From Nordella sp. HKS 07 (GTDB lineage Bacteria > Pseudomonadota > Alphaproteobacteria > Rhizobiales > Aestuariivirgaceae), in assembly GCF_011046735.1 (NCBI RefSeq), contig NZ_CP049258.1:3304001-3368000 (forward strand): a stretch of DNA of 64,000 nt, in the 5' to 3' direction. How positions within the stretch are numbered: the stretch's first letter is position 1; every line of letters begins with the position of its first letter. The translations under genes and the position numbers were made by a program. Below the pieces are notes generated by a model. The model had not been told where the DNA came from, made no database searches, and saw only the letters and a program-made list of their open reading frames with translations. Shown piece by piece: positions 43,700-52,294 of this stretch.

Positions 43700-46600
43700 T
43701 TAGTGAAAATCCCGGCTCTTGACGAGGGCGGGCGGGGCCATTTCGAACAGATCGCCTTGCCGCAGCTTGCGCAATTCGGCGGTGAGGTCGACGAAGCGCT
43801 CGGCGATGACATGGATGACGAGGCCTTCGCGCTGCAGCCGGCCGCGTATGGCGAGGAACTCGCCCGTCATCACCACCCGCCGGTTCTCCGCCAGGACCTG
43901 CGGCCAGACGATGATATTGGCGATACCGGTCTCGTCCTCGAGGGTGATGAAGACGACACCTTTGGCGGTGCTCGGCATCTGCCGCATGAGGACGATGCCG
44001 GCGACGGTGACCTTGGTATTCTGCTTAAGGGTCTCGGCGCGATGGGCGGCGCTGGTGATGGCGCCGAGCTTCTCGAGATCGGCGCGGAAGAAGCGGCAAG
44101 GATGCGCCTTGAGCGAAAGCCCCGTGGTCTCATAGTCATCGATCACCTCTTCGCTGAGCTGCATCTGGGGCAAGGCGATCGAGGGTTCGTGGAACAGCCC
44201 GTCCTCGATATGAGGCGCAAAGAGCGGCAGATTGCTGGCGGAGGCGATGCCCGGCGTCGGCTCGGAGTCGATATCGAGCCGGCTCAGGCGCCGCATGGCC
44301 CAGAGCGCGTTGCGGCGGTCGAGCCCAAGTGAGGTGAGCGCATCGGCTTCGGCGAGCCTCTCCAAGGTGAAGCGTGCCGCGCCGCTGCGGCGGGCGAGCT
44401 GCTCGAGGCTCGAATAACCATTGCCCCGCCGGGCGACGAGCTTTTCATTCACCTCCTCTTCCTTCAGGCCGCCGATCTGGCGGAAGCCGAGCCGCACCGC
44501 CGAACGCTCCTTCGAGAGGCGTTCGAGCGTGCAGTCCCAGTGGCTGTCATTGATGTCGACGGGCCTGACCTCGACATCATGCTCGCGCGCGTCGCGCACC
44601 AGCTGCGCCGGCTGATAGAAGCCCATGGGCTGGCTGTTGAGGATGGCGGCGCAGAACACATCCGGGTGATGGCATTTGATATAGGCCGAGGCATAGACGA
44701 GCAGCGCGAAGCTAGCGGCATGGCTTTCCGGAAAGCCATATTCGCCGAAGCCCTCGATCTGGCTGAAGCAGCGTTCGGCGAAGTCCTGGTCATAGCCGCG
44801 TCGGGTCATGCCGGTGATGAACTTGTCGCGGAAGGTCCTGACCGAGCCCTTGTTGCGGAAGGTCGCCATCGAGCGGCGCAGGCGATCGGCATCGTCATGC
44901 GAGAAGCCCGCCGCGGTGATGGCGATCTGCATCGCCTGCTCCTGGAAGAGCGGCACGCCCATGGTCCGCTTAAGGACTTCCTCCAGCTCATTGGCCGGGC
45001 CGAAAGCGGGATCGGGCGAGGGATAGACGGTCTTCTCGATGCCGTCGCGCCGCTTGAGATAGGGATGCACCATATTACCCTGGATAGGCCCGGGCCGCAC
45101 GATGGCCACTTCGATCACGAGATCGTAGAATTTCTCGGGCTTGAGCCGCGGCAGCATCGACATCTGCGCCCGGCTTTCGACCTGGAACACGCCGACGGAA
45201 TCGGCCTTCGACAGCATCTCATAGGTCGCCGGGTCTTCGTAAGGCAGATCGTCCAGCGTGTAGTAGGGCTTGCGGTACTGGATGCGCAGCATTTCGAGGG
45301 CGCGCCTCAGGCAGCTCAGCATGCCGAGCGCCAGCACATCCACCTTCATGAGGCCGAGCGCGTCGATATCGTCCTTGTCCCATTCGATGAAGGTGCGGTC
45401 CTCCATTGCGGCATTGCCGATGGGCACGGTCTCTGAGAGCGGCTTCTGGGTGAGCACGAAACCGCCGACATGCTGGGAGAGATGGCGCGGGAAACCGATG
45501 AGCTCATTGGCGATGTCGACGGCCTGGCGGATCTTCCCATTGTCAGGATCGAAGCCGGCTTCGCGTATATACTGATCGGGCATGTGGTCGCCATAGCCCC
45601 AGATCGTCTTGGCGAGTGCGGCGGTGACGTCCGGCGTCAGGCCCAGCGCCTGGCCCACTTCGCGAATGGCGCGGCGCGAGCGGTAATGCACGACAGTGGC
45701 GCAGATGGCGGCGCGCTCGCGCGTATAGCGCACGTAGATATATTGAATGACCTCCTCGCGCCGCTCATGTTCGAAATCGACATCGATATCGGGGGGCTCG
45801 TTGCGCGCCTGTGAGATGAAGCGCGAGAAGAGCAGCTTGGTCGATGTCGGATTGACCTCGGTGATGCCGAGACAATAACACACCGTGCTGTTCGCCGCCG
45901 AGCCGCGCCCCTGGCAGAGAATGTATCTGCTGCGCGCGAAGGCGACGACATCATGCACGGTGAGGAAATAGCGGGCATAATCGAGTTCCTCGATGATGCG
46001 CAATTCCTCGCGGATGTTTTTGGCGACATCCTCGGGCACTCCTCCCTTGTAGCGTTTGGCCGCTCCCTTCCAGGCGAGATCGGTGAGATGCTCCTGCGGC
46101 GTCTTGCCGGGCGGCACCGGCTCGTCGGGATATTCATATTTGAGATCGTCCAGGGAGAAACGGCAGCGCGCCGCGATCTCGGCGCTGCGCCGGACGGCCT
46201 CCTCATGGCCGGCGAAGAGATGCAGCATCTCGGCTTCCGACTTGAGATGACGCTCGGCATTGGCGTCGAGACGGAAGCCCGCTTCCGTGATGGTGCATTT
46301 CTCGCGGATGCAGGTGAGCACATCGGCGAGCGGCCGCCGCTCCGGCCGGTGATAGTGGACGTCATTGAGGGCGACGAGCGGCGTGCCGTGCTGGTGCGCG
46401 CATTCGGCGAGACGGGCGAAGCGCTGCCTTTCATCGCCCTTATGACGATGAACCATGCCGAGAAAGACCTGCGCCGGCGCTGCGCCGGCAAGCTTTACCA
46501 GCTGCGTCTTGAAGGCGCTGGTGAGCTTGTCCGGCGGCAGCACGATCAGCATCTGGCCTTCGCGCGCGCCGCAGATCTCATCGAGGCCTATATGGCATTG

Positions 46601-46906
46601 GGCTTTTTTGGCGCGCCGGTTTCCGTCCGTCAGCAGGCGGCAGAGCCGGCCATAGGCGGCGCGATCGGTCGGATAGGCCAGCACCTGGAAACCGTCCGTC
46701 GTGACCAGCCGCACGCCGGGAAGGAATCTTATTTTCCGGCCTTTGGCCTCCGCATGAGCGCGCACCACGCCGGCGAAACTGTTGCGGTCGGCTAGGCCGA
46801 TGGCGGCAAGGCCGAGCTCTTTGGCGCGTTCGACCATCTCGTGGGGATGCGAGGCCCCGCGCAGGAAGGAGTAGTTGCTGGTGACGGCGAGCTCGGCATA
46901 GGCCAT
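43700..46906 (-). CDS. dnaE2: Error-prone DNA polymerase III alpha subunit homologue
   Basis: A 1068-residue C-family polymerase of the DnaE2 (ImuC) type. The PHP domain begins LAVTSNYSFLRGASHPHEMV. The polymerase palm shows CQGRGSAANSTVCYCLGIT and PPDIDVDFEHERREEV, with the paired catalytic aspartates. DnaE2 is the catalytic member of the ImuA-ImuB-DnaE2 mutasome that bypasses lesions after SOS induction, as shown in Caulobacter and mycobacteria. The start is 9 bases after the imuB stop. Full length for the family. Confidence 0.95.
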   Translation of the reverse strand: MAYAELAVTSNYSFLRGASHPHEMVERAKELGLAAIGLADRNSFAGVVRAHAEAKGRKIRFLPGVRLVTTDGFQVLAYPTDRAAYGRLCRLLTDGNRRAKKAQCHIGLDEICGAREGQMLIVLPPDKLTSAFKTQLVKLAGAAPAQVFLGMVHRHKGDERQRFARLAECAHQHGTPLVALNDVHYHRPERRPLADVLTCIREKCTITEAGFRLDANAERHLKSEAEMLHLFAGHEEAVRRSAEIAARCRFSLDDLKYEYPDEPVPPGKTPQEHLTDLAWKGAAKRYKGGVPEDVAKNIREELRIIEELDYARYFLTVHDVVAFARSRYILCQGRGSAANSTVCYCLGITEVNPTSTKLLFSRFISQARNEPPDIDVDFEHERREEVIQYIYVRYTRERAAICATVVHYRSRRAIREVGQALGLTPDVTAALAKTIWGYGDHMPDQYIREAGFDPDNGKIRQAVDIANELIGFPRHLSQHVGGFVLTQKPLSETVPIGNAAMEDRTFIEWDKDDIDALGLMKVDVLALGMLSCLRRALEMLRIQYRKPYYTLDDLPYEDPATYEMLSKADSVGVFQVESRAQMSMLPRLKPEKFYDLVIEVAIVRPGPIQGNMVHPYLKRRDGIEKTVYPSPDPAFGPANELEEVLKRTMGVPLFQEQAMQIAITAAGFSHDDADRLRRSMATFRNKGSVRTFRDKFITGMTRRGYDQDFAERCFSQIEGFGEYGFPESHAASFALLVYASAYIKCHHPDVFCAAILNSQPMGFYQPAQLVRDAREHDVEVRPVDINDSHWDCTLERLSKERSAVRLGFRQIGGLKEEEVNEKLVARRGNGYSSLEQLARRSGAARFTLERLAEADALTSLGLDRRNALWAMRRLSRLDIDSEPTPGIASASNLPLFAPHIEDGLFHEPSIALPQMQLSEEVIDDYETTGLSLKAHPCRFFRADLEKLGAITSAAHRAETLKQNTKVTVAGIVLMRQMPSTAKGVVFITLEDETGIANIIVWPQVLAENRRVVMTGEFLAIRGRLQREGLVIHVIAERFVDLTAELRKLRQGDLFEMAPPALVKSRDFH

Positions 46907-46915
46907 GACGGCGCC

Positions 46916-48472
46916 TCACGCGAAGAAGCCATGGACGAACCAGCGCGGCGCATCGGTCTCACGCCCATAGAGGCCTTCGCGATAGAGCCAGAAGCGCTGG
47001 CCCGCGTCATTCTCGAGGCAATAATAATCGCGGGTCGGCGCAAACACGCTGCTGCGCCACCATTCGGGCGCGATGCGTTCCGGCCCTTGCGCGGCGGCCA
47101 CGCTATGAAACTTGCCGCGCCAGCGGAATTGCCGGGGCGGCCCGTCGGGGATGAGGGCGATGACATCCGCGCGCTCCGCCTGTGGCAGAAGAAGCGTTGG
47201 TCGCGAGCGGTCCGCATCAGCTGTGGGCCAGGCGGCTTTTACGCTGTCCGCCTTGACCAGGATTTCGGCGCGTTCGGGAATATGGCTTTCGACGGGCTTG
47301 AGCTGCCGCACGCTGTCGGCGCCGAGGCGCTGGCGCAGCGCATCGAGAAGGCGCGCATGATTTTGCGCGTCTTCCTGGTGATCGCCGGACGATGCGAGAT
47401 CGCCTTGTTCGCTGTGGATGGTTTCGGCGGCGGTGACGGAGAGGCTGACGCAGTCGAAACCGAAGCCGGCTTCGAGCCCGCGCGTCTGGCCGTCGAGCTT
47501 GAGGGTGATGAGGCGGGCGATATAAGCCGGGTCGCGCGTCGGTGCGGCAAGCCCCAGATCGAGCTGGCGCATTTCGCCATCGACGCGATAGAGGCCGAGG
47601 CGCAGAGCGCGGATGCCGACGCCGTCGCGCTCGAGAGCGGGAACGAGACGTGCCACGAGTTTCCTGGCCGTGGCGACGACGATCTCCTGCGTGAAGATCG
47701 GATCGAGAAAGGAGCGTTGCGCATGATAGACGGGCGGTGGTGCGATATAATGCAAGGCCTCCGGCCGGAGACCGAAGGCCTGGTCGAGGCGAATGAGCAG
47801 CTCCTTCTCGAAGCGCGCCGCGAAGGCCGCGCGCGGCGCGTCGATGAGCATGCCGATGCGCTTGAAGCCGAGGCGGTGCAAGGCTTCATGGGTTTCGGGA
47901 CCGAGCCGCAAGGCCCTGATGGGAAGCGGGCTCAGCGCTTCTTTCTCCCGCCCTTCGGCCAAGGAAAGCGGCAGAGCGGCGCCATGGTGAGAAAGCGCCC
48001 AGGCCGCGCCCGGCGTGCCGGCAATGGCGCAGCGCGCGCTGAGATGGAATTTGCCGAGACGCGTGATGAGGTCCTCGAGCAAGGCATCCTCGCCGCCGAA
48101 GAGATGCGCGGCCCCGGTGATGTCGAGAAAGAATCCGTCACCGCCATTTTCACTTCCCCAGGGCGAGACGGCGGGCGCATAACGTGTCGCCCACAGCGCC
48201 AGGCGGCGGAGTGCCTGCGCATCCTTGTCGGCCTCGAGCAAGCGGGCCTGCAGCAGGCCGCCGGCCTTGGCGCGGGCATCGCTCAAGCCCTGGCCGGCGA
48301 ACAGACCGAGCTTCTCGGCGGCCGGATTCGTGGCGGCGATGCGCGGGCCACCCGACGCCTCGATGGTCAGGACGAAAGGCCGGTCAGGCGCTATATCGCC
48401 CGACGGCCCCTGCGCTGTCAGGAAGCGCAGGACGGGCCATCGTGGCAGCCAGACGGAAACGATGCGACGCAT
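46916..48472 (-). CDS. imuB: ImuB, Y-family polymerase-like mutasome hub
   Basis: A 518-residue ImuB. N-terminal Y-family fold (RIVSVWLPRWPVLRFL, GLSDARAKAGGLLQARLLEAD, GFFLDITGAAHLFGGED). Lacking the usual polymerase acidic triad, it acts as an adaptor linking the clamp to DnaE2. The C-terminal part ends PRWFVHGFFA. It overlaps the end of imuA by 89 bases in a different frame, so the two are translated as a coupled pair. It is expected to bind ImuA and the beta clamp. Confidence 0.92.
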   Translation of the reverse strand: MRRIVSVWLPRWPVLRFLTAQGPSGDIAPDRPFVLTIEASGGPRIAATNPAAEKLGLFAGQGLSDARAKAGGLLQARLLEADKDAQALRRLALWATRYAPAVSPWGSENGGDGFFLDITGAAHLFGGEDALLEDLITRLGKFHLSARCAIAGTPGAAWALSHHGAALPLSLAEGREKEALSPLPIRALRLGPETHEALHRLGFKRIGMLIDAPRAAFAARFEKELLIRLDQAFGLRPEALHYIAPPPVYHAQRSFLDPIFTQEIVVATARKLVARLVPALERDGVGIRALRLGLYRVDGEMRQLDLGLAAPTRDPAYIARLITLKLDGQTRGLEAGFGFDCVSLSVTAAETIHSEQGDLASSGDHQEDAQNHARLLDALRQRLGADSVRQLKPVESHIPERAEILVKADSVKAAWPTADADRSRPTLLLPQAERADVIALIPDGPPRQFRWRGKFHSVAAAQGPERIAPEWWRSSVFAPTRDYYCLENDAGQRFWLYREGLYGRETDAPRWFVHGFFA

Positions 48473-49178
48473 TTACCCACTCCAACACCCACTCACCACT
48501 CGACCCATTGCGGCAGCGCTCGAGCATCACGCGCCAACACAAATCCAGAATTCCGCCCGTCGTATCGCGCCGGGCCGGGGCCGAGGCGATCCGCCAACGC
48601 GTCTCGGCCGCGCTCGCGGCACCCGATCCAGGCGGCCGCAGTAGCAAAAGCGGCCGCTTCGCCTCGCGCGCGGCAAGGCTGAGGCGCTGGCTCGTCTTGA
48701 GATCGAAATTCTGCGCCAGGAGTCCGAGCGTCACCGGGGCTGCGCCTGAGCGCAGGGTCTCCTCGATCGCCCAGAAAGCATCCTTGTCGTTGCGCGCCTC
48801 GACAAGAGTGACGCGACCGGGATCGAGTCCGAGCGCGTTCAGGCCATGACCATGAAGCCGGCCGGCGGAGGCAAGGCTCTGCGCCGAACCGATGACGAAG
48901 ACCGGCTCTGAGGAACTGAGCGAGATCGTGAGTGCCACGAGAAAGCCGAAAGCCGCCGGCAGGTCTTCCGGTGTCGCGGCATGGATCTCATGCAGGCTTT
49001 CGAGCGAGAGGCCTTGCCGGGGCAGATATTTGTCGAGCGGCAGCTCGAAGGAGAAGAACCGGCTTTTAGCCGAACGGCCGAGAGGCGGGGCGAGAAGCCG
49101 GCGCAATTCCTCCAGGCTGGCAGGCTTTGCGGGCCGCCGCCGGGCAGGCTGAGGAGGGATCGCCGGGACAAATTCCAT
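48384..49178 (-). CDS. imuA: ImuA, mutasome accessory protein
   Basis: A 264-residue RecA-related protein (SulA-like ImuA group). Residues 40-190 look like the RecA-fold: LHEIHAATPEDLPAAFGFLV, PVFVIGSAQSLASAGRLHG, VTLVEARNDKDAFWAIEETL, LLAQNFDLKTSQRLSLAAREAKRPLLLLR. It lacks a clear Walker A motif. It is the first gene of imuA-imuB-dnaE2, and its ATG at 49178 lies 13 bases after a LexA box. It takes part in damage-induced mutagenesis. Confidence 0.9.
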   Translation of the reverse strand: MEFVPAIPPQPARRRPAKPASLEELRRLLAPPLGRSAKSRFFSFELPLDKYLPRQGLSLESLHEIHAATPEDLPAAFGFLVALTISLSSSEPVFVIGSAQSLASAGRLHGHGLNALGLDPGRVTLVEARNDKDAFWAIEETLRSGAAPVTLGLLAQNFDLKTSQRLSLAAREAKRPLLLLRPPGSGAASAAETRWRIASAPARRDTTGGILDLCWRVMLERCRNGSSGEWVLEWVNASHRFRLAATMARPALPDSAGAVGRYSA

Positions 49179-49190
49179 GCGAGTCTATTA

Positions 49191-49205
49191 GAACGAAAAG
49201 AGAAC
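49191..49205. promoter_or_regulatory. LexA (SOS) box, alphaproteobacterial type
   Basis: GAAC-GAAAAGA-GAAC, read on the other strand as GTTC-N7-GTTC, is the exact alphaproteobacterial LexA consensus. It lies directly upstream of imuA. LexA would repress the mutasome until DNA damage. Confidence 0.85.
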
Positions 49206-49280
49206 AAAAACAACATGAAAGCCCGCTGATCCGGATTCAGCCTATCCTGCTGGAATCGCTCGCTTTCGAGGCCTCCCGCC

Positions 49281-50225
49281 TCACTCCTGCGGATCCCGCG
49301 CCCGCATCAGGGGCGTGGGGTCGGTCGCGGGCGTCGGGATGGCGACGCCGATGCGGGCGAGCGTATAGCGCACGCGGCGCAGCGCCTCCCGGGCTTTGGC
49401 GCCGAGCTTCACCGCGACGCCGGCGGCGATCGTGTCGATCACGGCCAGATGCGCATAGCGCGACGGCGTCGGCACCAGCACATTGTCGCCCTCGGCGATG
49501 GTGATCGCGATGACGATATCGGCGGCTTTGGCGAGCGGCGTTCCCGGCCGCGTCAGCGCGATGGTGCGGGCGCCGAAGGAGCGGGCGATCTCGATCGCCT
49601 CGATCACCGGCTTCGTGCGGCCGCTGTTGGAGATCGCGAATGCCGTGTCGCCGGGTTTCAGCGTCGCCGCCGACATGCGCTGCTGATGCCCGTCGCTATA
49701 GGCGGAGACCGCGAGCCCCAAGCGGAATAACCGCAGTTTCGCATCCTCGATCATGGCGGCCGAGCCGCCCCCTTGGCCATAGATATCGATCCGCCGGCTT
49801 TCCGCCAAAGCCGCGATCGCCTGGCCGATCGTCTTCGTGTCGAGCTGGTCGAGACATTCGCGCACCGAGCCCGCCGCGCGCATCATGATCGTCTGGGCGA
49901 GCTGGCCGATATCATCGTTGAAGGCGCGGTCCGATTTGAGATAGGCCGACGCCACGGTGAGCGTGGTCGCCAGCCTGATCTTGAATTCGGCGAAGGACCC
50001 GCAGCCGACCGAGCGGCAGAAGCGGGTGACGGTGGGCTGGCTCACTTTCGCCTTCCTGGCGAGATCGGCGATCGTCATGCGGGTGGCGGCTTCGTAGTCG
50101 CGCCCGACGATCGCCGCGACGCGGCGCTCCGACGGGGACAAATCGCTTTCTATACGCTCGATGCGCGAGACGATGTCGATCGCCGGTGGCTGCTCGCCTG
50201 AATTCTCGCTGCGTCGCCGCGCCAT
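49281..50225 (-). CDS. RpiR family transcriptional regulator (HTH plus SIS domain)
   Basis: A 314-residue regulator. The HTH_6 domain covers residues 20-95 (RIESDLSPSERRVAAIVGRDYE, MTIADLARKAKVSQPTVTRFCRSVGC). The C-terminal SIS domain (RRIDIYGQGGGSAAMIEDAKL, GDTAFAISNSGRTKPVIEAIE, ALTRPGTPLAKAADIVIAI) should bind a phosphosugar. It is divergent from the transport and dehydrogenase operon at 50439-58081 and is its probable regulator. AGGA is 8 bases before the start. Confidence 0.9.
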   Translation of the reverse strand: MARRRSENSGEQPPAIDIVSRIERIESDLSPSERRVAAIVGRDYEAATRMTIADLARKAKVSQPTVTRFCRSVGCGSFAEFKIRLATTLTVASAYLKSDRAFNDDIGQLAQTIMMRAAGSVRECLDQLDTKTIGQAIAALAESRRIDIYGQGGGSAAMIEDAKLRLFRLGLAVSAYSDGHQQRMSAATLKPGDTAFAISNSGRTKPVIEAIEIARSFGARTIALTRPGTPLAKAADIVIAITIAEGDNVLVPTPSRYAHLAVIDTIAAGVAVKLGAKAREALRRVRYTLARIGVAIPTPATDPTPLMRARDPQE

Positions 50226-50253
50226 TTCCTGTCCTGTGGCCCCGGTCTGTTTC

Positions 50254-50266
50254 GTAAATAAATTAC
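50254..50266. promoter_or_regulatory. Candidate RpiR operator 1
   Basis: GTAAATAAATTAC is an inverted repeat (GTAA-N5-TTAC), close in form to RpiR/HexR-type sites. It is 29 bases upstream of the RpiR start, where it could give autoregulation. Confidence 0.45.
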
Positions 50267-50373
50267 AGGCTTTTGACCATCGAGCAAGCGATCACCTCGT
50301 AGCGGCGCAATTTTACTCGCTTCCTCACCACGGGTCGGCTAATGCGTGCCACTAGGCTATTGCAGACTCTGAA

Positions 50374-50398
50374 ATTTTGTAACATGATTTGACAAAAT
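50374..50398. promoter_or_regulatory. Candidate RpiR operator 2
   Basis: A perfect 7-bp inverted repeat, ATTTTGT at 50374-50380 and ACAAAAT at 50392-50398, spaced by 11 bases. It is 40 bases before the first gene of the operon. The centre-to-centre distance suits a dimeric regulator. Confidence 0.5.
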
Positions 50399-50406
50399 AG
50401 AAAAAG

Positions 50407-50426
50407 CGACGACACGATTGTCGTCG
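50407..50426 (+). promoter_or_regulatory. Short hairpin in 5' leader
   Basis: CGACGACA pairs with TGTCGTCG around a 4-base loop, 13 bases before the ABC ATPase start. It may affect translation of the first gene or be a third operator. Confidence 0.4.
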
Positions 50427-50438
50427 AGGGCCGGAAAC

Positions 50439-51269
50439 ATGATGGATGCGACGCCTATGCGCAGCGTACCCAGCGCTTCGGACAAGACAGCGCCCAAGAT
50501 GGTCATTGCGGGCGCCACAAAATATTACCAGACCCGCACCGGCGCGGTGCATGCGCTCGACAATGTGTCGCTCGATGTACGAGACGGCGAGTTCCTCTGC
50601 ATATTGGGGCCTTCGGGCTGCGGAAAATCGACCCTGCTCTGGTCGATGGGCGGCCTGCACGAACTGACCAGCGGCGAAATCAGGTTCGGGCATGAGAAGA
50701 TCACCAAGCCGCATCCTGAGATCGCCATGATCTTCCAGGACGCCAATCTTCTCCCCTGGCGCAATCTTGCCGCCAATATCGCTCTGCCCTTCGAGCTCAA
50801 GCGCAAGCCACCCGATCAGGCGCGTATCAACAAGCTGCTCGAACGCGTCAATCTGAAAGGATTCGAGACGAAGTTCCCGCGCGAATTGTCGGGCGGCATG
50901 CAGCAGCGCGCCTCCATCGTGCGCAGCCTGTCGGTCGACCCGTCGCTGCTTCTGATGGACGAGCCGTTCGGCGCGCTTGACGCCTTCACCCGCGACGAGA
51001 TGAACCTGCTCATCCAGGAAATCTGGATGGAGACCGGCAAGACCATCGCCTTCGTCACCCATTCCATTTCGGAAGCGATCTTCCTGGCCGACCGCGTCGC
51101 CGTCATGTCGGCAAGGCCCGGGCGTATCGCCACCATCTTCGACATCGACATACCGCGCCCGCGTCCGGTCGAGATCCAGACGCGGCCGGATTTCATCGAA
51201 CGCGTATTGCATATCAAGGCGAGCATCGATCACGGTCGCAGCCCCAGTGAAGGGCTGGCGATCACTTAG
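50439..51269 (+). CDS. ABC transporter ATP-binding protein, NitT/TauT type
   Basis: A 276-residue ATPase of the nitrate/sulfonate/taurine subfamily. Walker A GPSGCGKS, a Q-loop in MIFQDANLLPW, signature LSGGMQQRASIVRSL, Walker B LLLMDEPFGALD. This is the Ssu/Tau-like set. It starts at ATG 50439 (another in-frame ATG follows at once). First of three transporter genes. The substrate is not a safe guess; context suggests a sugar-related compound rather than sulfonate. Confidence 0.88.
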   Translation: MMDATPMRSVPSASDKTAPKMVIAGATKYYQTRTGAVHALDNVSLDVRDGEFLCILGPSGCGKSTLLWSMGGLHELTSGEIRFGHEKITKPHPEIAMIFQDANLLPWRNLAANIALPFELKRKPPDQARINKLLERVNLKGFETKFPRELSGGMQQRASIVRSLSVDPSLLLMDEPFGALDAFTRDEMNLLIQEIWMETGKTIAFVTHSISEAIFLADRVAVMSARPGRIATIFDIDIPRPRPVEIQTRPDFIERVLHIKASIDHGRSPSEGLAIT

Positions 51270-51315
51270 AGCACATCCCGCCAAAACTACAGACTTTGGC
51301 AATAAGGATTGCTCC
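51268..51315. repeat. Palindromic repeat, family C (short)
   Basis: AGAGCACATCCCGCCAAAAC ... GACTTTGGCAATAAGGATTGCTCC is a degenerate relative of the unit duplicated at 25427-25648. It lies inside the transport operon, between ATPase and permease. Confidence 0.6.
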
Positions 51316-51363
51316 AAGACAATTCGGAAACGATCGGGACATCGCTCAAGGGAGGAATAAGAG

Positions 51364-52215
51364 GTGGACAAGGCGCTGGGCGACAAGATTCCGGAATTCA
51401 ACCGGAAGAAGGCCGGCGGAGGCGGCGACGGTGTCGGCCTGTCGGGCGCGTCCCTGGGCCTCGGCGATCACCGCACCAAGGTCGAGACCCTGGTCATCAT
51501 CCTGGTGGCGGTGGTGATCATCGGCGGCGCCGAGTTCCTGCTCAAATGGTTCAATGTGCCACAATATGTGCTGCCCACGCCGAGCCTGATCGTCACGGCG
51601 CTGTTCACCGAGTGGAAATTCATCCAGTGGCATCTCTTCATCACGCTCTATGAACTATTGACGGGATTCGCCATCGGCGCCTCGATCGGCTTCATCCTTG
51701 CCGCCGTCATCACCCAGTTTCCCTTCGTCGAGAAGATCGTCACGCCTTACATATTGCTGCTGGTCACGACACCGATGCTGGCGCTGGTGCCGCTCCTCAT
51801 TCTCAAGCTCGGCTTCGGCAGCGAGCCGCGCATCATCGCGGTGGCGCTTGCTTCCGGCCCGATGGTGATGATCAATTCGGCGACCGGTTTCCGGCGCGTC
51901 GATCTCGCCAAGATCGCGCTTGCCCGCTCCTTCGGCGCCTCGACCTTCCAGATCTTCACCAAGATCCGCATACCCATGGCGATGCCGATGATCATCGTCG
52001 GTCTCATGGTCGGTTCGATCTTTGGTCTCTTGACCACGGTGGGCGCCGAGATGGTGGGGGGTGCGGAAGGCCTCGGCAACCGCCTCACTTATTACTCGGC
52101 CCTGATCCGCATGCCGCAATTCTTCGCCATCATCCTCATCCTGGCCATCATCGGCATATCGATCTACGTGCTTTTTTACTGGATCGGCAAGAAATGGGCG
52201 AGCTGGGAGGCGTAA
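51364..52215 (+). CDS. ABC transporter permease, NitT/TauT type
   Basis: A 283-residue permease with a long polar N-terminus and six segments (TLVIILVAVVIIGGAEFLL, LLTGFAIGASIGFILAAVI, YILLLVTTPMLALVPLLIL, IGISIYVLFYWI). The coupling loop reads IALARSFGASTFQIFTKIRIPMAMP. It starts at GTG 51364, with GGAGGA 7 bases upstream. It works with the ATPase before it and the binding protein after it. Confidence 0.88.
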   Translation: MDKALGDKIPEFNRKKAGGGGDGVGLSGASLGLGDHRTKVETLVIILVAVVIIGGAEFLLKWFNVPQYVLPTPSLIVTALFTEWKFIQWHLFITLYELLTGFAIGASIGFILAAVITQFPFVEKIVTPYILLLVTTPMLALVPLLILKLGFGSEPRIIAVALASGPMVMINSATGFRRVDLAKIALARSFGASTFQIFTKIRIPMAMPMIIVGLMVGSIFGLLTTVGAEMVGGAEGLGNRLTYYSALIRMPQFFAIILILAIIGISIYVLFYWIGKKWASWEA

Positions 52216-52294
52216 ACGGAGAGCTCGGACTCAAAACAAGAAAGAGAAGTGCGTGACCGGATAACACGACAGCACATAACGGAGGAAACCAGAC

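Noticed and set aside
46841-48682. Long plus-strand frame of 613 codons opposite imuB
   Set aside because: It is the antisense shadow of a high-GC gene; imuB on the minus strand has clear family motifs.
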